A DNA stretch of 64,000 nucleotides. Origin: Oceanobacter sp045430275 (GTDB taxonomy: Bacteria; Pseudomonadota; Gammaproteobacteria; Pseudomonadales; Oceanobacteraceae). Both the position numbers and the translations under genes were made by a program. Positions 9,000 to 17,017 of the stretch are shown here, piece after piece (positions within the stretch are counted from its first letter, which is position 1; each line of letters begins with the position of its first letter). The stretch is from assembly GCA_045430275.1 (NCBI GenBank), contig JAILXU010000012.1, positions 65,359 through 129,358 on the forward strand, read 5' to 3'. Below the pieces are notes generated by a model. That model ran no database searches. It was not told where the DNA came from and saw nothing but the letters and a program-made list of their open reading frames with translations.

Positions 9000-9043
9000 G
9001 GCTGATATACTTCCGGGTCTTATTTCATATCAGGGGGAATGCG

Positions 9044-9676
9044 ATGAACGCACAGATTCGGATGGCTCTGGCAGGGTTGGTGATACTGCTGCTGGCCTTT
9101 GGCAGCGGAGTCTATCACGCCAACACGCAACAGCAGGGCATCGGCCAGATTGAAGGCATCACCCTGTTTCAGCAGGGCATTGCGGTGGATGACTTTGCGT
9201 TTATCGACCAACACGGCAAGCACGTTACTCAAGCCAGCTTCAAGCCCGGCTGGCGGCTGGTATTTTTCGGCTATACCTACTGCCCGGATATTTGCCCCAC
9301 CACACTGGCGGATCTGAATCGGATCTGGAAACAGCTTTCCCCAGCAGCGCAAGATAACCTGCAAATCGTGTTTGTCTCAGTTGACCCGGAACGCGATACT
9401 CCAGCGTCACTGGCTCCGTATCTGGCCTACTTCAATCCAGAATTCAAGGCCATGACCGGCAATGTCACCGCGCTGGAGCGTCTGGCTGAGCAAATCAACG
9501 GCTTCTATGCCCGAGTTGATCGTGAAGACGGTTTGGCCTATCTGATGGATCACTCCGCTAACCTGATGCTGGTTGACGAACACTGGCAATATCGCGGCTA
9601 CATCGAGCCGCCGTTTCGCCGTGACGCTCTGGTCAGCGCCTTTGAGAAACTGGCCGTTACCGCCAAACAGCATTGA
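9044..9676 (+). CDS. SCO family copper chaperone / thioredoxin-like protein
   Basis: 210 residues with an N-terminal membrane anchor (about 5-25) and a thioredoxin-fold domain facing the periplasm. The copper motif is CPDICP (CxxxC) in FFGYTYCPDICPTTL, and the distal His is in DHSANLML. SCO/SenC proteins deliver copper to the CuA site of cytochrome oxidase or act as thiol reductases. The ATG at 9044 follows AGGGGG by seven bases. No cytochrome oxidase genes are adjacent, so the target oxidase must be elsewhere. Confidence 0.93.
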   Translation: MNAQIRMALAGLVILLLAFGSGVYHANTQQQGIGQIEGITLFQQGIAVDDFAFIDQHGKHVTQASFKPGWRLVFFGYTYCPDICPTTLADLNRIWKQLSPAAQDNLQIVFVSVDPERDTPASLAPYLAYFNPEFKAMTGNVTALERLAEQINGFYARVDREDGLAYLMDHSANLMLVDEHWQYRGYIEPPFRRDALVSAFEKLAVTAKQH

Positions 9677-9772
9677 TTTTGAGAAAAACAAGCCGGACTG
9701 GTCGCTTGTCATCACTTGCCCACTCATTCCTGTTAGCCTGCGCACTCATTAATAACCCGCAGGAGAAACGCA

Positions 9773-10549
9773 ATGAGCCCATTGACTGAATACGGTCAGC
9801 GTCTGGTGAATGATCTGGCCATGCGTTATGGCCTGACACAAGAAAGCGTGATGACAATGGCCGAAGCGGTCTCCAATGGCGGCGGCACGATGGCGCAGTT
9901 CTACTGCCCGGAGCTGGGCGGTGGTGGGCAATGGATGCAAGGAGGGATGACCATGGTTGGAGACATGTTCAATACCCAACTACAAAGTACAGTCAGCAAC
10001 CTGTGCAGTGAACTTGCCAATGCGATGCAACAAGGCGCTATCTTTCAGCCTCCAGCGGCTAATCAGCCCGGAAGCGGCACACAGTGGTGGCCGTTCGAAT
10101 GGGGCGCTCCTGCTTCTTCCGGGTCTCAGAATGACATTCGTTACGCCATCTTTCCCCACTGCCAGCGTCTGGCGCTGGAAATGCACGGCGCAGTCAGCAC
10201 CTACGATACGGGGGATCACTTGATCTCCGGGGTCAGCCAGCAGCAAGGCAATAGCATGTCTCTCACTTTCAGTAGCCAGTACGGTACCGTGTGGCTGGAA
10301 AACCTTCCGATTGTATCGGGCTTTAATCCGTTTATCGGCCCGTCTTCTGCCTCTGTGCCCACACAGGAACCCCTGCTGGAAATCGCCCCTGCGGAAGATG
10401 CTTCCATTGCGATGAACAACACTTCTGCGGTTGGCAACGTGGCCGAAATTCTGGATACCATCGAAAAACTGGCCAGCCTACATTCTGCCGGGGTTTTGAC
10501 GGATCAGGAGTTCTCTGACAAGAAAGCGGCATTACTACAGCGCCTGTAG
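9773..10549 (+). CDS. SHOCT domain-containing protein
   Basis: 258 residues. The N-terminal part has YGQRLVNDLAMRYGLTQESV and the segments GTMAQFYCPELGG and MVGDMFN, shared by a family of uncharacterised proteobacterial proteins. A variable Gln/Pro/Ser-rich middle follows, and the C-terminal 34 residues form a SHOCT domain (LASLHSAGVLTDQEFSDKKAALLQRL), a short helical module usually found at protein ends and linked to oligomerisation. The ATG has AGGAGAAA upstream. A CCGCC/GGCGG hairpin at 10551-10570 follows the stop. Function unknown. Confidence 0.85.
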   Translation: MSPLTEYGQRLVNDLAMRYGLTQESVMTMAEAVSNGGGTMAQFYCPELGGGGQWMQGGMTMVGDMFNTQLQSTVSNLCSELANAMQQGAIFQPPAANQPGSGTQWWPFEWGAPASSGSQNDIRYAIFPHCQRLALEMHGAVSTYDTGDHLISGVSQQQGNSMSLTFSSQYGTVWLENLPIVSGFNPFIGPSSASVPTQEPLLEIAPAEDASIAMNNTSAVGNVAEILDTIEKLASLHSAGVLTDQEFSDKKAALLQRL

Positions 10550-10658
10550 CCGCCTGGATGCTCTGGCGGGTGCATTCGAAAAGCTGGCAACTGTCACAAA
10601 CGCACGGTAAATTTCCCGGGTTTTGATGATTGCCCAATCGGGCACAAGGAGTGAGTGC

Positions 10659-11708
10659 ATGATTTCCCGTTTGCGAGGCAGTCCGCTGGCGTCTGCGCCC
10701 CTGTCCTCAGGAATACTTTGGGCATTCCTGAGCAGCCTGACCCTGTTCGCCGGGTTTTGGTTCGAGTTGACCATACGTCATGGTTCAAGCCCTCTGGCTC
10801 CGCTGGATACCCATGTGCTCACTCACTGGCTCTGGGCCAGTTTTCCATCGTTTTCCCTGACACTGCTGGTGTTGTCGTTATGGCAAAGCCTGCACCCTGC
10901 CACGGCCACCCGCGCCATCGTACCCGTAAGCCTGGTATTGATTGGGCTGGAAGCCTTGCAAACCCTACTCCCCGATGCTCGCTTTGACGGGCTGGATCTG
11001 GCCGCCATCGTATTGGCGGCAGTACTGGTCAGAACACTGAACAGCCTGACCAGACCCGCACCATCGCGGGCACCCTCCACGGCCACTCCGGTATGGAAAA
11101 CCGCCGCTGGAATCAGTCTGGTATTAGGCATCACCGCCCAGATGGCCTGCTATGAATACGAAGAAACCTGCTTCGACGATGAGGACAAGTGCGACACTCT
11201 GGTGTTTGTCACCAAGGAGGAAGTACGCGCCGAGATAGTGCCGGAATATGGCAATAACGCCATATTGCGAATACCCGGAAAAATGTACCAGCGCGATCAC
11301 TACCTCGGTGTCGTCGACAAGCATCGCGGGCTGCATATTTTCGACACCGCCGACCCACAGAATCCGCTTCGAGTCGTCTATCTGCCCATTCATGGCATCA
11401 CCGACCTGACGATCAAGGGCGACTTCCTCTACGCCAATTCCTACATGGACATGGTGAGCATCAACCTGAACGATGTGCACCAGAGCACCTTTTCATCCAC
11501 CAGCGTCACCCGAGAGCTGGATGTATTTACCTGGCAAGCACCCGAACGATTTTTTCAGGGCAGCTACCTGAGCAGCGAAGGTAATCACCAGAAACGCCTG
11601 ACAAATGAAGATACCGACAAGATCTACATCGGCTACCAAAGCCATAAGGGGGAACGCTTCCTCTACGGTCGACAGGATTCGGACGTACTGACGGAGACCA
11701 AACCATGA
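10659..11708 (+). CDS. VanZ-like membrane protein with C-terminal LVIVD repeats
   Basis: 349 residues. The first ~150 hold four or five membrane spans whose end, EALQTLLPDARFDGLDLAAIVLAAVLV, resembles the E..Q...p.R..d..D signature of VanZ-like proteins. After another span and a Cys-rich linker (CYEYEETCFDDEDKCD), the C-terminal ~170 residues carry LVIVD-type beta-propeller repeats (YLGVVDKHRGLHIFDTADP and later DFLYANSYMDMVSINLND). The ATG at 10659 has AAGGAG seven bases upstream. The stop overlaps the next gene as ATGA, and that gene encodes a lipoprotein with the same repeat type. A cell-surface complex of the two is inference; the VanZ resemblance is by eye. Confidence 0.75.
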   Translation: MISRLRGSPLASAPLSSGILWAFLSSLTLFAGFWFELTIRHGSSPLAPLDTHVLTHWLWASFPSFSLTLLVLSLWQSLHPATATRAIVPVSLVLIGLEALQTLLPDARFDGLDLAAIVLAAVLVRTLNSLTRPAPSRAPSTATPVWKTAAGISLVLGITAQMACYEYEETCFDDEDKCDTLVFVTKEEVRAEIVPEYGNNAILRIPGKMYQRDHYLGVVDKHRGLHIFDTADPQNPLRVVYLPIHGITDLTIKGDFLYANSYMDMVSINLNDVHQSTFSSTSVTRELDVFTWQAPERFFQGSYLSSEGNHQKRLTNEDTDKIYIGYQSHKGERFLYGRQDSDVLTETKP

Positions 11709-12475
11709 AATACAGAACAGGCATATTCAGTTTGGTCATACTGCTGGGGCTTATCGGTTGTGGTGCTGAAGACGGTGATTCCACAGCCAGTGGTAATTCG
11801 GGTGGTAATGGTGACGGTGGCTCCACTGCCCGCTTTGCCATTCAGAATGGATTTCTGGTGACGCTGGAGGGCGGTAACCAGATTCACACCTACGAACTGG
11901 ACAGCACGAACGGTGCGACGCGCAATCTGGCCTCATTCACTGTTCGAGGTGGGGGCGTTGAGACCCTGCGTGCCTATGAAAGCGACAAACTGTTGCTGGG
12001 CACTCAAACGGGATCACTGGTTCTGCGCATTACCGACAACGGCGACCTCTACAGCATGACGAACGTCAGCCATGCACGCAGTTGTGATCCGGTGATTGCG
12101 GTTGAGCAAACGCTCTACATCACCTTGCGAAACAGTCGGGCATTGAACTGTGGCGGCCGGGATGCCACCAACCATCTGCACGTCTGGGACATTGCCAACC
12201 TGAGAGCGCCAGCGTTGCGGGCATCCATTCCACTGGATCAACCCTATGGGTTATCGGCACTGGACGACACGCTGTACGTTTGTACCGCATCCGGGCTGGT
12301 CAGTTTTGACATATCCAATCGCTGGGCTCCGCAACAAACGGCCTTCGACGACCGCTGGCTATGTGATGACATCATCGCCCGTGACGGCATTCTCTACCTG
12401 ACCCGGTTTGAAGAGGCTATTCGGCTGCTGGATCTGGATATGGAGCCGTTATCCATCTTGCTGCCCGGTGAATAA
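11705..12475 (+). CDS. LVIVD repeat-containing lipoprotein
   Basis: 256 residues with a signal peptide and lipobox LIGC (Cys near residue 19), then a low-complexity Gly/Ser/Asn linker at about 25-40. The rest forms beta-propeller repeats with LVIVD-like elements: HLHVWDIANLRAPALRASIP and GLVSFDISNRWAPQQ. It overlaps the upstream VanZ-LVIVD gene by four bases, so the two are co-translated. It probably sits in the outer membrane or periplasm. The binding partner is unknown. The stop lies six bases from the stop of convergent znuB. Confidence 0.82.
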   Translation: MKYRTGIFSLVILLGLIGCGAEDGDSTASGNSGGNGDGGSTARFAIQNGFLVTLEGGNQIHTYELDSTNGATRNLASFTVRGGGVETLRAYESDKLLLGTQTGSLVLRITDNGDLYSMTNVSHARSCDPVIAVEQTLYITLRNSRALNCGGRDATNHLHVWDIANLRAPALRASIPLDQPYGLSALDDTLYVCTASGLVSFDISNRWAPQQTAFDDRWLCDDIIARDGILYLTRFEEAIRLLDLDMEPLSILLPGE

Positions 12476-12481
12476 TGGCTC

Positions 12482-13276
12482 CTAGCGCCGTTTGACCAAC
12501 AGGCTGGCCACAAAGATCGACGTGGCCGCCACCACCACACTGGGGCCGGTGGGCGTATCCCACTGAAAGGAAGCCGCCATACCGGCAATCACCGCCAGAA
12601 CCCCCAGGGCACTGGCCATCATGGCCATGTGTTCCGGCGTGCGTGCCAAAGCCCGAGCGGAAGCGGCTGGAATAATCAACAAGGCGCTCACCAGCAAGAT
12701 ACCCACGATTTTCATCGCCAGTGCCACCGTCAGCGCCAGTATGATCACCAGCATCAGATTCAGACGCTGCACCGGATAACCATCAATTTCAGCCAGCTCC
12801 TGGCTCACCGTCGTGGCCACCAATCCGCGCCACTGCGACACCATCAGAGTGATACACACAATGCCCGTCAGAGCGATCCAGAGCGTATCAGTGTAATCGA
12901 CGGCCAGCAGATCACCAAACAGATAGCCCATCAGATCCACCCGCACATTGTCCGTCAGGCTCAGTGTCACCAGACCAATGGCCAACATGCTATGCGAGAC
13001 AATGCCCAGCAGTGTGTCCGCTGACAACGCCGATGTTTTCTGCAATGGATACAGCAACAAGGCCAGCACCACCGAACTGAGCATCAGAGCCAGTACCGGA
13101 TCAAGCTCAGCCACAATGCCAAACGTAATGCCCAGCAAGGCACCATGGGCCAGAGTATCGCCAAAGAAAGCCATGCGTCGCCAAACCACAAAGCTGCCCA
13201 GAGGGCCGGTAATGGCCGCCAGCAACATGCCGCTGAGCAAGGCAGGCAGCCACCAGATATCAGTAAACAGAGTCAT
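12482..13276 (-). CDS. znuB: Zinc ABC transporter permease ZnuB
   Basis: 264 residues with about eight membrane spans of the ABC-3 family: GPLGSFVVWRRMAFFGDTLAHGALLG near the N-terminus and LLVSALLIIPAASARALARTPEHM near residue 200. It forms the inner-membrane channel for Zn2+ delivered by ZnuA. The ATG overlaps the znuC stop as TAATG, so it is the last gene of zur-znuC-znuB. Together with znuA this gives a full high-affinity zinc importer. Confidence 0.95.
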   Translation of the reverse strand: MTLFTDIWWLPALLSGMLLAAITGPLGSFVVWRRMAFFGDTLAHGALLGITFGIVAELDPVLALMLSSVVLALLLYPLQKTSALSADTLLGIVSHSMLAIGLVTLSLTDNVRVDLMGYLFGDLLAVDYTDTLWIALTGIVCITLMVSQWRGLVATTVSQELAEIDGYPVQRLNLMLVIILALTVALAMKIVGILLVSALLIIPAASARALARTPEHMAMMASALGVLAVIAGMAASFQWDTPTGPSVVVAATSIFVASLLVKRR

Positions 13277-14016
13277 TATGAGTGTTGTGCCGGTTCGATG
13301 TGTCCATCAAGACAGTGCTGATGGTCGTGATGGTGGGTGTAATGGGCCAGAGGCTGGCCAAACAATTGCTGATAGGCCGGATCAAGCGTCACCTTGTCGG
13401 GGTGGCCCGAACAACAGACATGACCGTTCATGCAGATCACTTCATCCGTCGCCGCCATCACCAGATGCAAGTCGTGCGACACCATCAGCACGGCGCAGTT
13501 CAGCTCATCACGCAGGGTTGGGATCAGTTGATACAAAGCCATTTGTCCTTGCACATCCACGCCCTGAACCGGCTCATCCAGTATCAGAATGTCCGGTCGA
13601 ATCAACAGCGCTCGTGCCAGCAACACGCGCTGCCACTCACCACCAGACAAGGCCTGAATGTCCTGCTGACGGATGGCAGTGATGTCCAGCCGCGTCAGCC
13701 ATTCGTCAATCTGCTGACGACACGCACCACGAGCCAATTTCAGAAACCCTTCCACCGTCAGAGGCAAGCGAGGCTCAAGGCTCAAACGCTGTGGCATATA
13801 GCCGATGCGCAGACCCGCCTGATGTTCAACCTGCCCGCTGTCCGGTTTTTCCAACCCCAGAAGCACTTTCAGCAAGGTTGACTTGCCACAGCCATTGGGG
13901 CCGATCAGAGTCACAATCTGGCCTCGTTCGACCGTCAGGGAGACCTGATCCAATACCCGTTTGTGCTGACGTTCAAGACACAGGTCTTGCGCCTGAATCA
14001 GACAGTCAGCCTTCAT
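13276..14016 (-). CDS. znuC: Zinc ABC transporter ATP-binding protein ZnuC
   Basis: 246 residues. Walker A is GPNGCGKST, the ABC signature is LSGGEWQRVLLARALL, Walker B is ILILDEPVQGVD, and the switch His lies in LMVSHDLHLVM. The C-terminus is His-rich (HYTHHHDHQHC), common in zinc ABC ATPases. The start at 14016 gives an ATGA overlap with the stop of zur; an in-frame extension upstream lies inside zur and is less likely. It energises zinc import through ZnuB. Confidence 0.95.
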   Translation of the reverse strand: MKADCLIQAQDLCLERQHKRVLDQVSLTVERGQIVTLIGPNGCGKSTLLKVLLGLEKPDSGQVEHQAGLRIGYMPQRLSLEPRLPLTVEGFLKLARGACRQQIDEWLTRLDITAIRQQDIQALSGGEWQRVLLARALLIRPDILILDEPVQGVDVQGQMALYQLIPTLRDELNCAVLMVSHDLHLVMAATDEVICMNGHVCCSGHPDKVTLDPAYQQLFGQPLAHYTHHHDHQHCLDGHIEPAQHS

Positions 14017-14495
14017 TCGGAGCGCTTCTCTGCGCAGCCTGGGCACAGACCGGATAACTCCGCAATCTGGTTTTCAACCGACACGCCCAATTGCGCTTCG
14101 ACCTTGGCGGCCAATGGCTCATACAACTGGCTGTCCAGCTCCTGGGCACAGCCGCATTCACGGCACAAAAAGAAACAAGTCGCGTGGGAATGCCCCGGCT
14201 GGGTACAGCCAACGTAAGCATTGATGGAAGTGAGGCGATGAATCAGGCCCAGATCGAGCAAAAAATCCAGCGCCCGATAAACCGTCGGAGGAGCCGAATT
14301 AAAACCATCGGCGGCCAGCAAGGGCAACAGGTCGTAGGCTCCAACCGGTTTGTGACTCTGCCATACCAGTTCCAGCACCCGTTGGCGAACACGCGTCAGG
14401 CGTGCTCCCCGTTGCTCACACAAGGCACGAGCTTGACTGAGGGCGGCATCAACACAGGAGGAATGATTGTGTGGATGGTATACATTCTGAGTCAT
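14013..14495 (-). CDS. zur: Zinc uptake regulator Zur (Fur family)
   Basis: 160 residues. The N-terminal winged helix (RLTRVRQRVLELVWQSHKPVGAYDLLPLLAADG, PPTVYRALDFLLDLGLIHRL) is followed by a dimerisation domain with HSHATCFFLC and two Cys pairs, CREC and CPGC, that bind structural zinc. When zinc is plentiful Zur-Zn represses uptake genes. It is the first gene of zur-znuCB, divergent from znuA over a 55-base spacer containing a partial Zur-like box, so autorepression is expected. The position beside znuABC favours Zur over Fur or PerR. Confidence 0.94.
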   Translation of the reverse strand: MTQNVYHPHNHSSCVDAALSQARALCEQRGARLTRVRQRVLELVWQSHKPVGAYDLLPLLAADGFNSAPPTVYRALDFLLDLGLIHRLTSINAYVGCTQPGHSHATCFFLCRECGCAQELDSQLYEPLAAKVEAQLGVSVENQIAELSGLCPGCAEKRSE

Positions 14496-14509
14496 TTTCC
14501 GGGCCTTAG

Positions 14510-14522
14510 GTTATAATGTTGC
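14510..14522. promoter_or_regulatory. Candidate Zur operator
   Basis: GTTATAATGTTGC lies in the 55-base spacer between divergent zur and znuA. One half-site matches the gammaproteobacterial Zur pattern (GTTATAnTATAAC) exactly, while the other half is degenerate (3 of 6). The position is ideal for control of both transcripts. The match is by eye. Confidence 0.4.
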
Positions 14523-14550
14523 GATTTTACGATACCTCCAGCGAGAAACA

Positions 14551-15399
14551 ATGATCAATTCCCTGATGCCCCTCTGCATTGCGCTGCTGAGCCTCATCGC
14601 CCTGCCCATTCAGGCCGCCAAATCATCACAGGATACGCCTAATGTTCTGGCCAGCGTTCATCCGCTGGCCTTGATCGCCGCATCAGCCGTTCCGGCGTCA
14701 CGCCTGAAAACCCTGGTGCCTCCCGGCATGACGCCCCACGATTTCAGCTTGCGCCCATCTGACATAGACCTGATTCAGGCGGCGGATATTGTGGTCTGGT
14801 CGGGCATCGAAAATGAGCCATATCTGAAAGGATTTGCCAAACGCTGGCCTGATAAAATCTGGCTGGACGCCTCGCAAATGCGCACCACTCATATGAGTGA
14901 TGACCCACACATCTGGTTTGCGCCTGAGCAGATGAAAGCCTTGCAAGCACGACTGGCCAGCTATCTTGGCGTGGACGCCGCTCCATTTTCCGAGGCCGTT
15001 GATCAAGCACTGAAAGAGAGTGACCAGATGCTGTCCGATGTCCGGGAACGTGGATTTTTTGTGTTCCACCGAGCTTATGATCACTGGGTCGATGCGCTGC
15101 AACTGAATCAACTGGGCGCATTCACCTTGTCGCCAGAACAGCGTCCTGGGCTACGTACCCTGCGCCAGATGCGCAAACAACTGGAACGTGGTGATGTGGT
15201 GTGCGTCTTCAGTGAGCCGGAATTCTCGCCCGCGCTGGTCGACCGCCTGACCGACGGCATCGAGATTGGCCGCGATGAACTCGATCCAATGGCCATGAAT
15301 ATTGCACTCTCAGCCAGCGGTTACACCGACATGCTGCTGGAAATGGCCAAACGCGCCCAGCGCTGCCTCAGTGCTACCTTGCCAGCAGCGGACTCCTGA
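14551..15399 (+). CDS. znuA: Zinc ABC transporter substrate-binding protein ZnuA
   Basis: 282 residues with a signal peptide (LIALPIQAAKSS). Zinc-ligand histidines typical of cluster A-I binding proteins occur in VHPLALI, PHDFSLRPSD and DPHIWF, with a further His in FFVFHRAYDHW. The His-rich loop usual in ZnuA is very short here (TTHMSDD). It captures Zn2+ in the periplasm for ZnuBC. It is divergent from zur-znuCB and presumably Zur-controlled. An alternative metal (Mn) is unlikely given the zur neighbour. Confidence 0.93.
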   Translation: MINSLMPLCIALLSLIALPIQAAKSSQDTPNVLASVHPLALIAASAVPASRLKTLVPPGMTPHDFSLRPSDIDLIQAADIVVWSGIENEPYLKGFAKRWPDKIWLDASQMRTTHMSDDPHIWFAPEQMKALQARLASYLGVDAAPFSEAVDQALKESDQMLSDVRERGFFVFHRAYDHWVDALQLNQLGAFTLSPEQRPGLRTLRQMRKQLERGDVVCVFSEPEFSPALVDRLTDGIEIGRDELDPMAMNIALSASGYTDMLLEMAKRAQRCLSATLPAADS

Positions 15400-15571
15400 T
15401 CCGTCCTGTTCTGAACAAACCTGACAACTTGCCTCAATCGGGCCGCTTTTGCGGGCAGGATTGAGGCAACGCACGCTTTCATTCCCGGAAGATTGGAACG
15501 GTAACACGCCTGTCGTTACACTGTTCGTCTTCATTGAATCCGGTACGAAACTGAAAAAGGAAGTGCTCCTG

Positions 15572-16951
15572 ATGACTCTGGCCGTTGTTACTCTTGCTGC
15601 AGGCAAGGGCTCCCGAATGAAATCTGACCTGCCCAAGGTACTCCACACACTCGCAGGCAAGCCCATGCTGGGCCACGTGCTCGACAGCGCGTCACAACTG
15701 GATCAAGCCATCCAGCACGTTGTGATTGGACACGGAGCTGAAATCGTCGAGGAAACCTTTGCTGGTCAGGCGATTCAATGGGCCATGCAAACCGAACAAA
15801 AGGGCACAGGCCATGCCGTTGCCCAAGCCATGCCCAACGTCACTGACGACGCTACCGTTCTGATTCTGTACGGCGATGTGCCCCTGATTGAAACAGCGAC
15901 GTTGCAAGCTCTGCTGGAAGAGACGCATCACCAGATCGACAATCCTGGCGGCCTGGCGCTGCTGACCGTTGAACTGGACGACCCAACCGGCTATGGCCGT
16001 ATCGTGCGTGACGAAGCCGGTAACATTCAGGCCATTGTTGAACACAAGGACGCCACACCGGAACAACTGGCCATTCAGGAAGTCAACACCGGCATTCTGG
16101 CCGCCTCTGCCGAACACCTGAATCGCTGGCTGCCCGCCCTGTCTTCCAACAACGCTCAGGGTGAATACTACCTGACCGACGTGGTTGCCATGGCCGTTAC
16201 AGAAGGGGTGGCTGTTCGTGCGATTCATGCAACCTCTGAGGATGAAGTTCAGGGCGTGAATGACCGGGTGCAACTGGCGCATCTGGAGCGTGTCTACCAA
16301 TCCCGTGTCGCTGAATCCCTGTTGCGTCAGGGCGTCGCCATGGCTGACCCGGCTCGTATCGATGTACGCGGCCAGATCAGCGCCGGGCGTGATGTCTTCA
16401 TTGACGTGGGTTGTGTGTTTGAGGGTGACGTGGTGCTGGAAGACGGCGTTCGCATCGGGCCAAACTGCGTGATCAAAAATGCTCGTCTGGGACAGGGCAC
16501 TCGTGTAGAAGCCTTCAGCATGATCGAGCAAGCCAACACCGCCGAAGACTGTGTGGTTGGCCCATACGCGCGCCTGCGCCCAGGTGCAGAGCTGTCCCAA
16601 CAGGCCAAGGTGGGTAACTTCTGTGAGATCAAGAAATCCCTGATTGGCAAAGGCTCCAAGGTTAACCATTTAAGCTACGTTGGCGATGCCGAACTGGGTG
16701 AGAACGTCAATGTCGGCGCGGGCACCATTACCTGTAACTACGACGGCGTGAACAAGTTCAAGACCCTTATTGGCGATGGTGCCTTTATCGGTTCCAATTC
16801 CTCGCTGGTCGCCCCGGCCAATATTGGCGCAGGCGTGACCATTGCTGCAGGCTCGGTAATTACCAGCCCGGTTGATGATCACCATCTGGCTGTGGCGCGT
16901 GGCCGACAGCGCAATATTTCTGGCTGGAAGCGCCCGAAAAAAGACGCCTGA
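15572..16951 (+). CDS. glmU: Bifunctional GlmU (UDP-GlcNAc pyrophosphorylase / glucosamine-1-P acetyltransferase)
   Basis: 459 residues, the usual length. The N-terminal pyrophosphorylase domain begins LAAGKGSRMKSDLPKVLH, and the C-terminal left-handed beta-helix (from about 250) carries hexapeptide repeats and the acetyltransferase segments VNHLSYVGDAELG and NVGAGTITCNYDG. It makes UDP-N-acetylglucosamine for peptidoglycan and LPS in the cytoplasm. The ATG at 15572 is chosen because it begins the conserved N-terminus; in-frame codons upstream add an unconserved ~41-residue extension. The usual atp-operon neighbour is absent. A GGCC-rich hairpin follows. Confidence 0.96.
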   Translation: MTLAVVTLAAGKGSRMKSDLPKVLHTLAGKPMLGHVLDSASQLDQAIQHVVIGHGAEIVEETFAGQAIQWAMQTEQKGTGHAVAQAMPNVTDDATVLILYGDVPLIETATLQALLEETHHQIDNPGGLALLTVELDDPTGYGRIVRDEAGNIQAIVEHKDATPEQLAIQEVNTGILAASAEHLNRWLPALSSNNAQGEYYLTDVVAMAVTEGVAVRAIHATSEDEVQGVNDRVQLAHLERVYQSRVAESLLRQGVAMADPARIDVRGQISAGRDVFIDVGCVFEGDVVLEDGVRIGPNCVIKNARLGQGTRVEAFSMIEQANTAEDCVVGPYARLRPGAELSQQAKVGNFCEIKKSLIGKGSKVNHLSYVGDAELGENVNVGAGTITCNYDGVNKFKTLIGDGAFIGSNSSLVAPANIGAGVTIAAGSVITSPVDDHHLAVARGRQRNISGWKRPKKDA

Positions 16952-16981
16952 GCGATCATGATTCCGAGCTGATCTGACACC

Positions 16982-17005
16982 ACCGGCCATTCACCGATGG
17001 CCGGT
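16982..17005. terminator. Hairpin between convergent glmU and yheS
   Basis: Perfect nine-base arms ACCGGCCAT and ATGGCCGGT with a six-base loop. No U-run follows on either strand, so it is only a plausible bidirectional terminator, placed between the stops of two convergent genes. Confidence 0.45.
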
Positions 17006-17017
17006 ATCAGGCTGGTG

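Noticed and set aside
8900..9050. SOS box for the DinF-like MATE gene
   Set aside because: No CTGT-N8-ACAG palindrome was found in the short divergent spacer.
15692..16669. Long minus-strand frame inside glmU
   Set aside because: glmU is intact with all motifs; the opposite frame is Gln/Gly/His rich without any domain.
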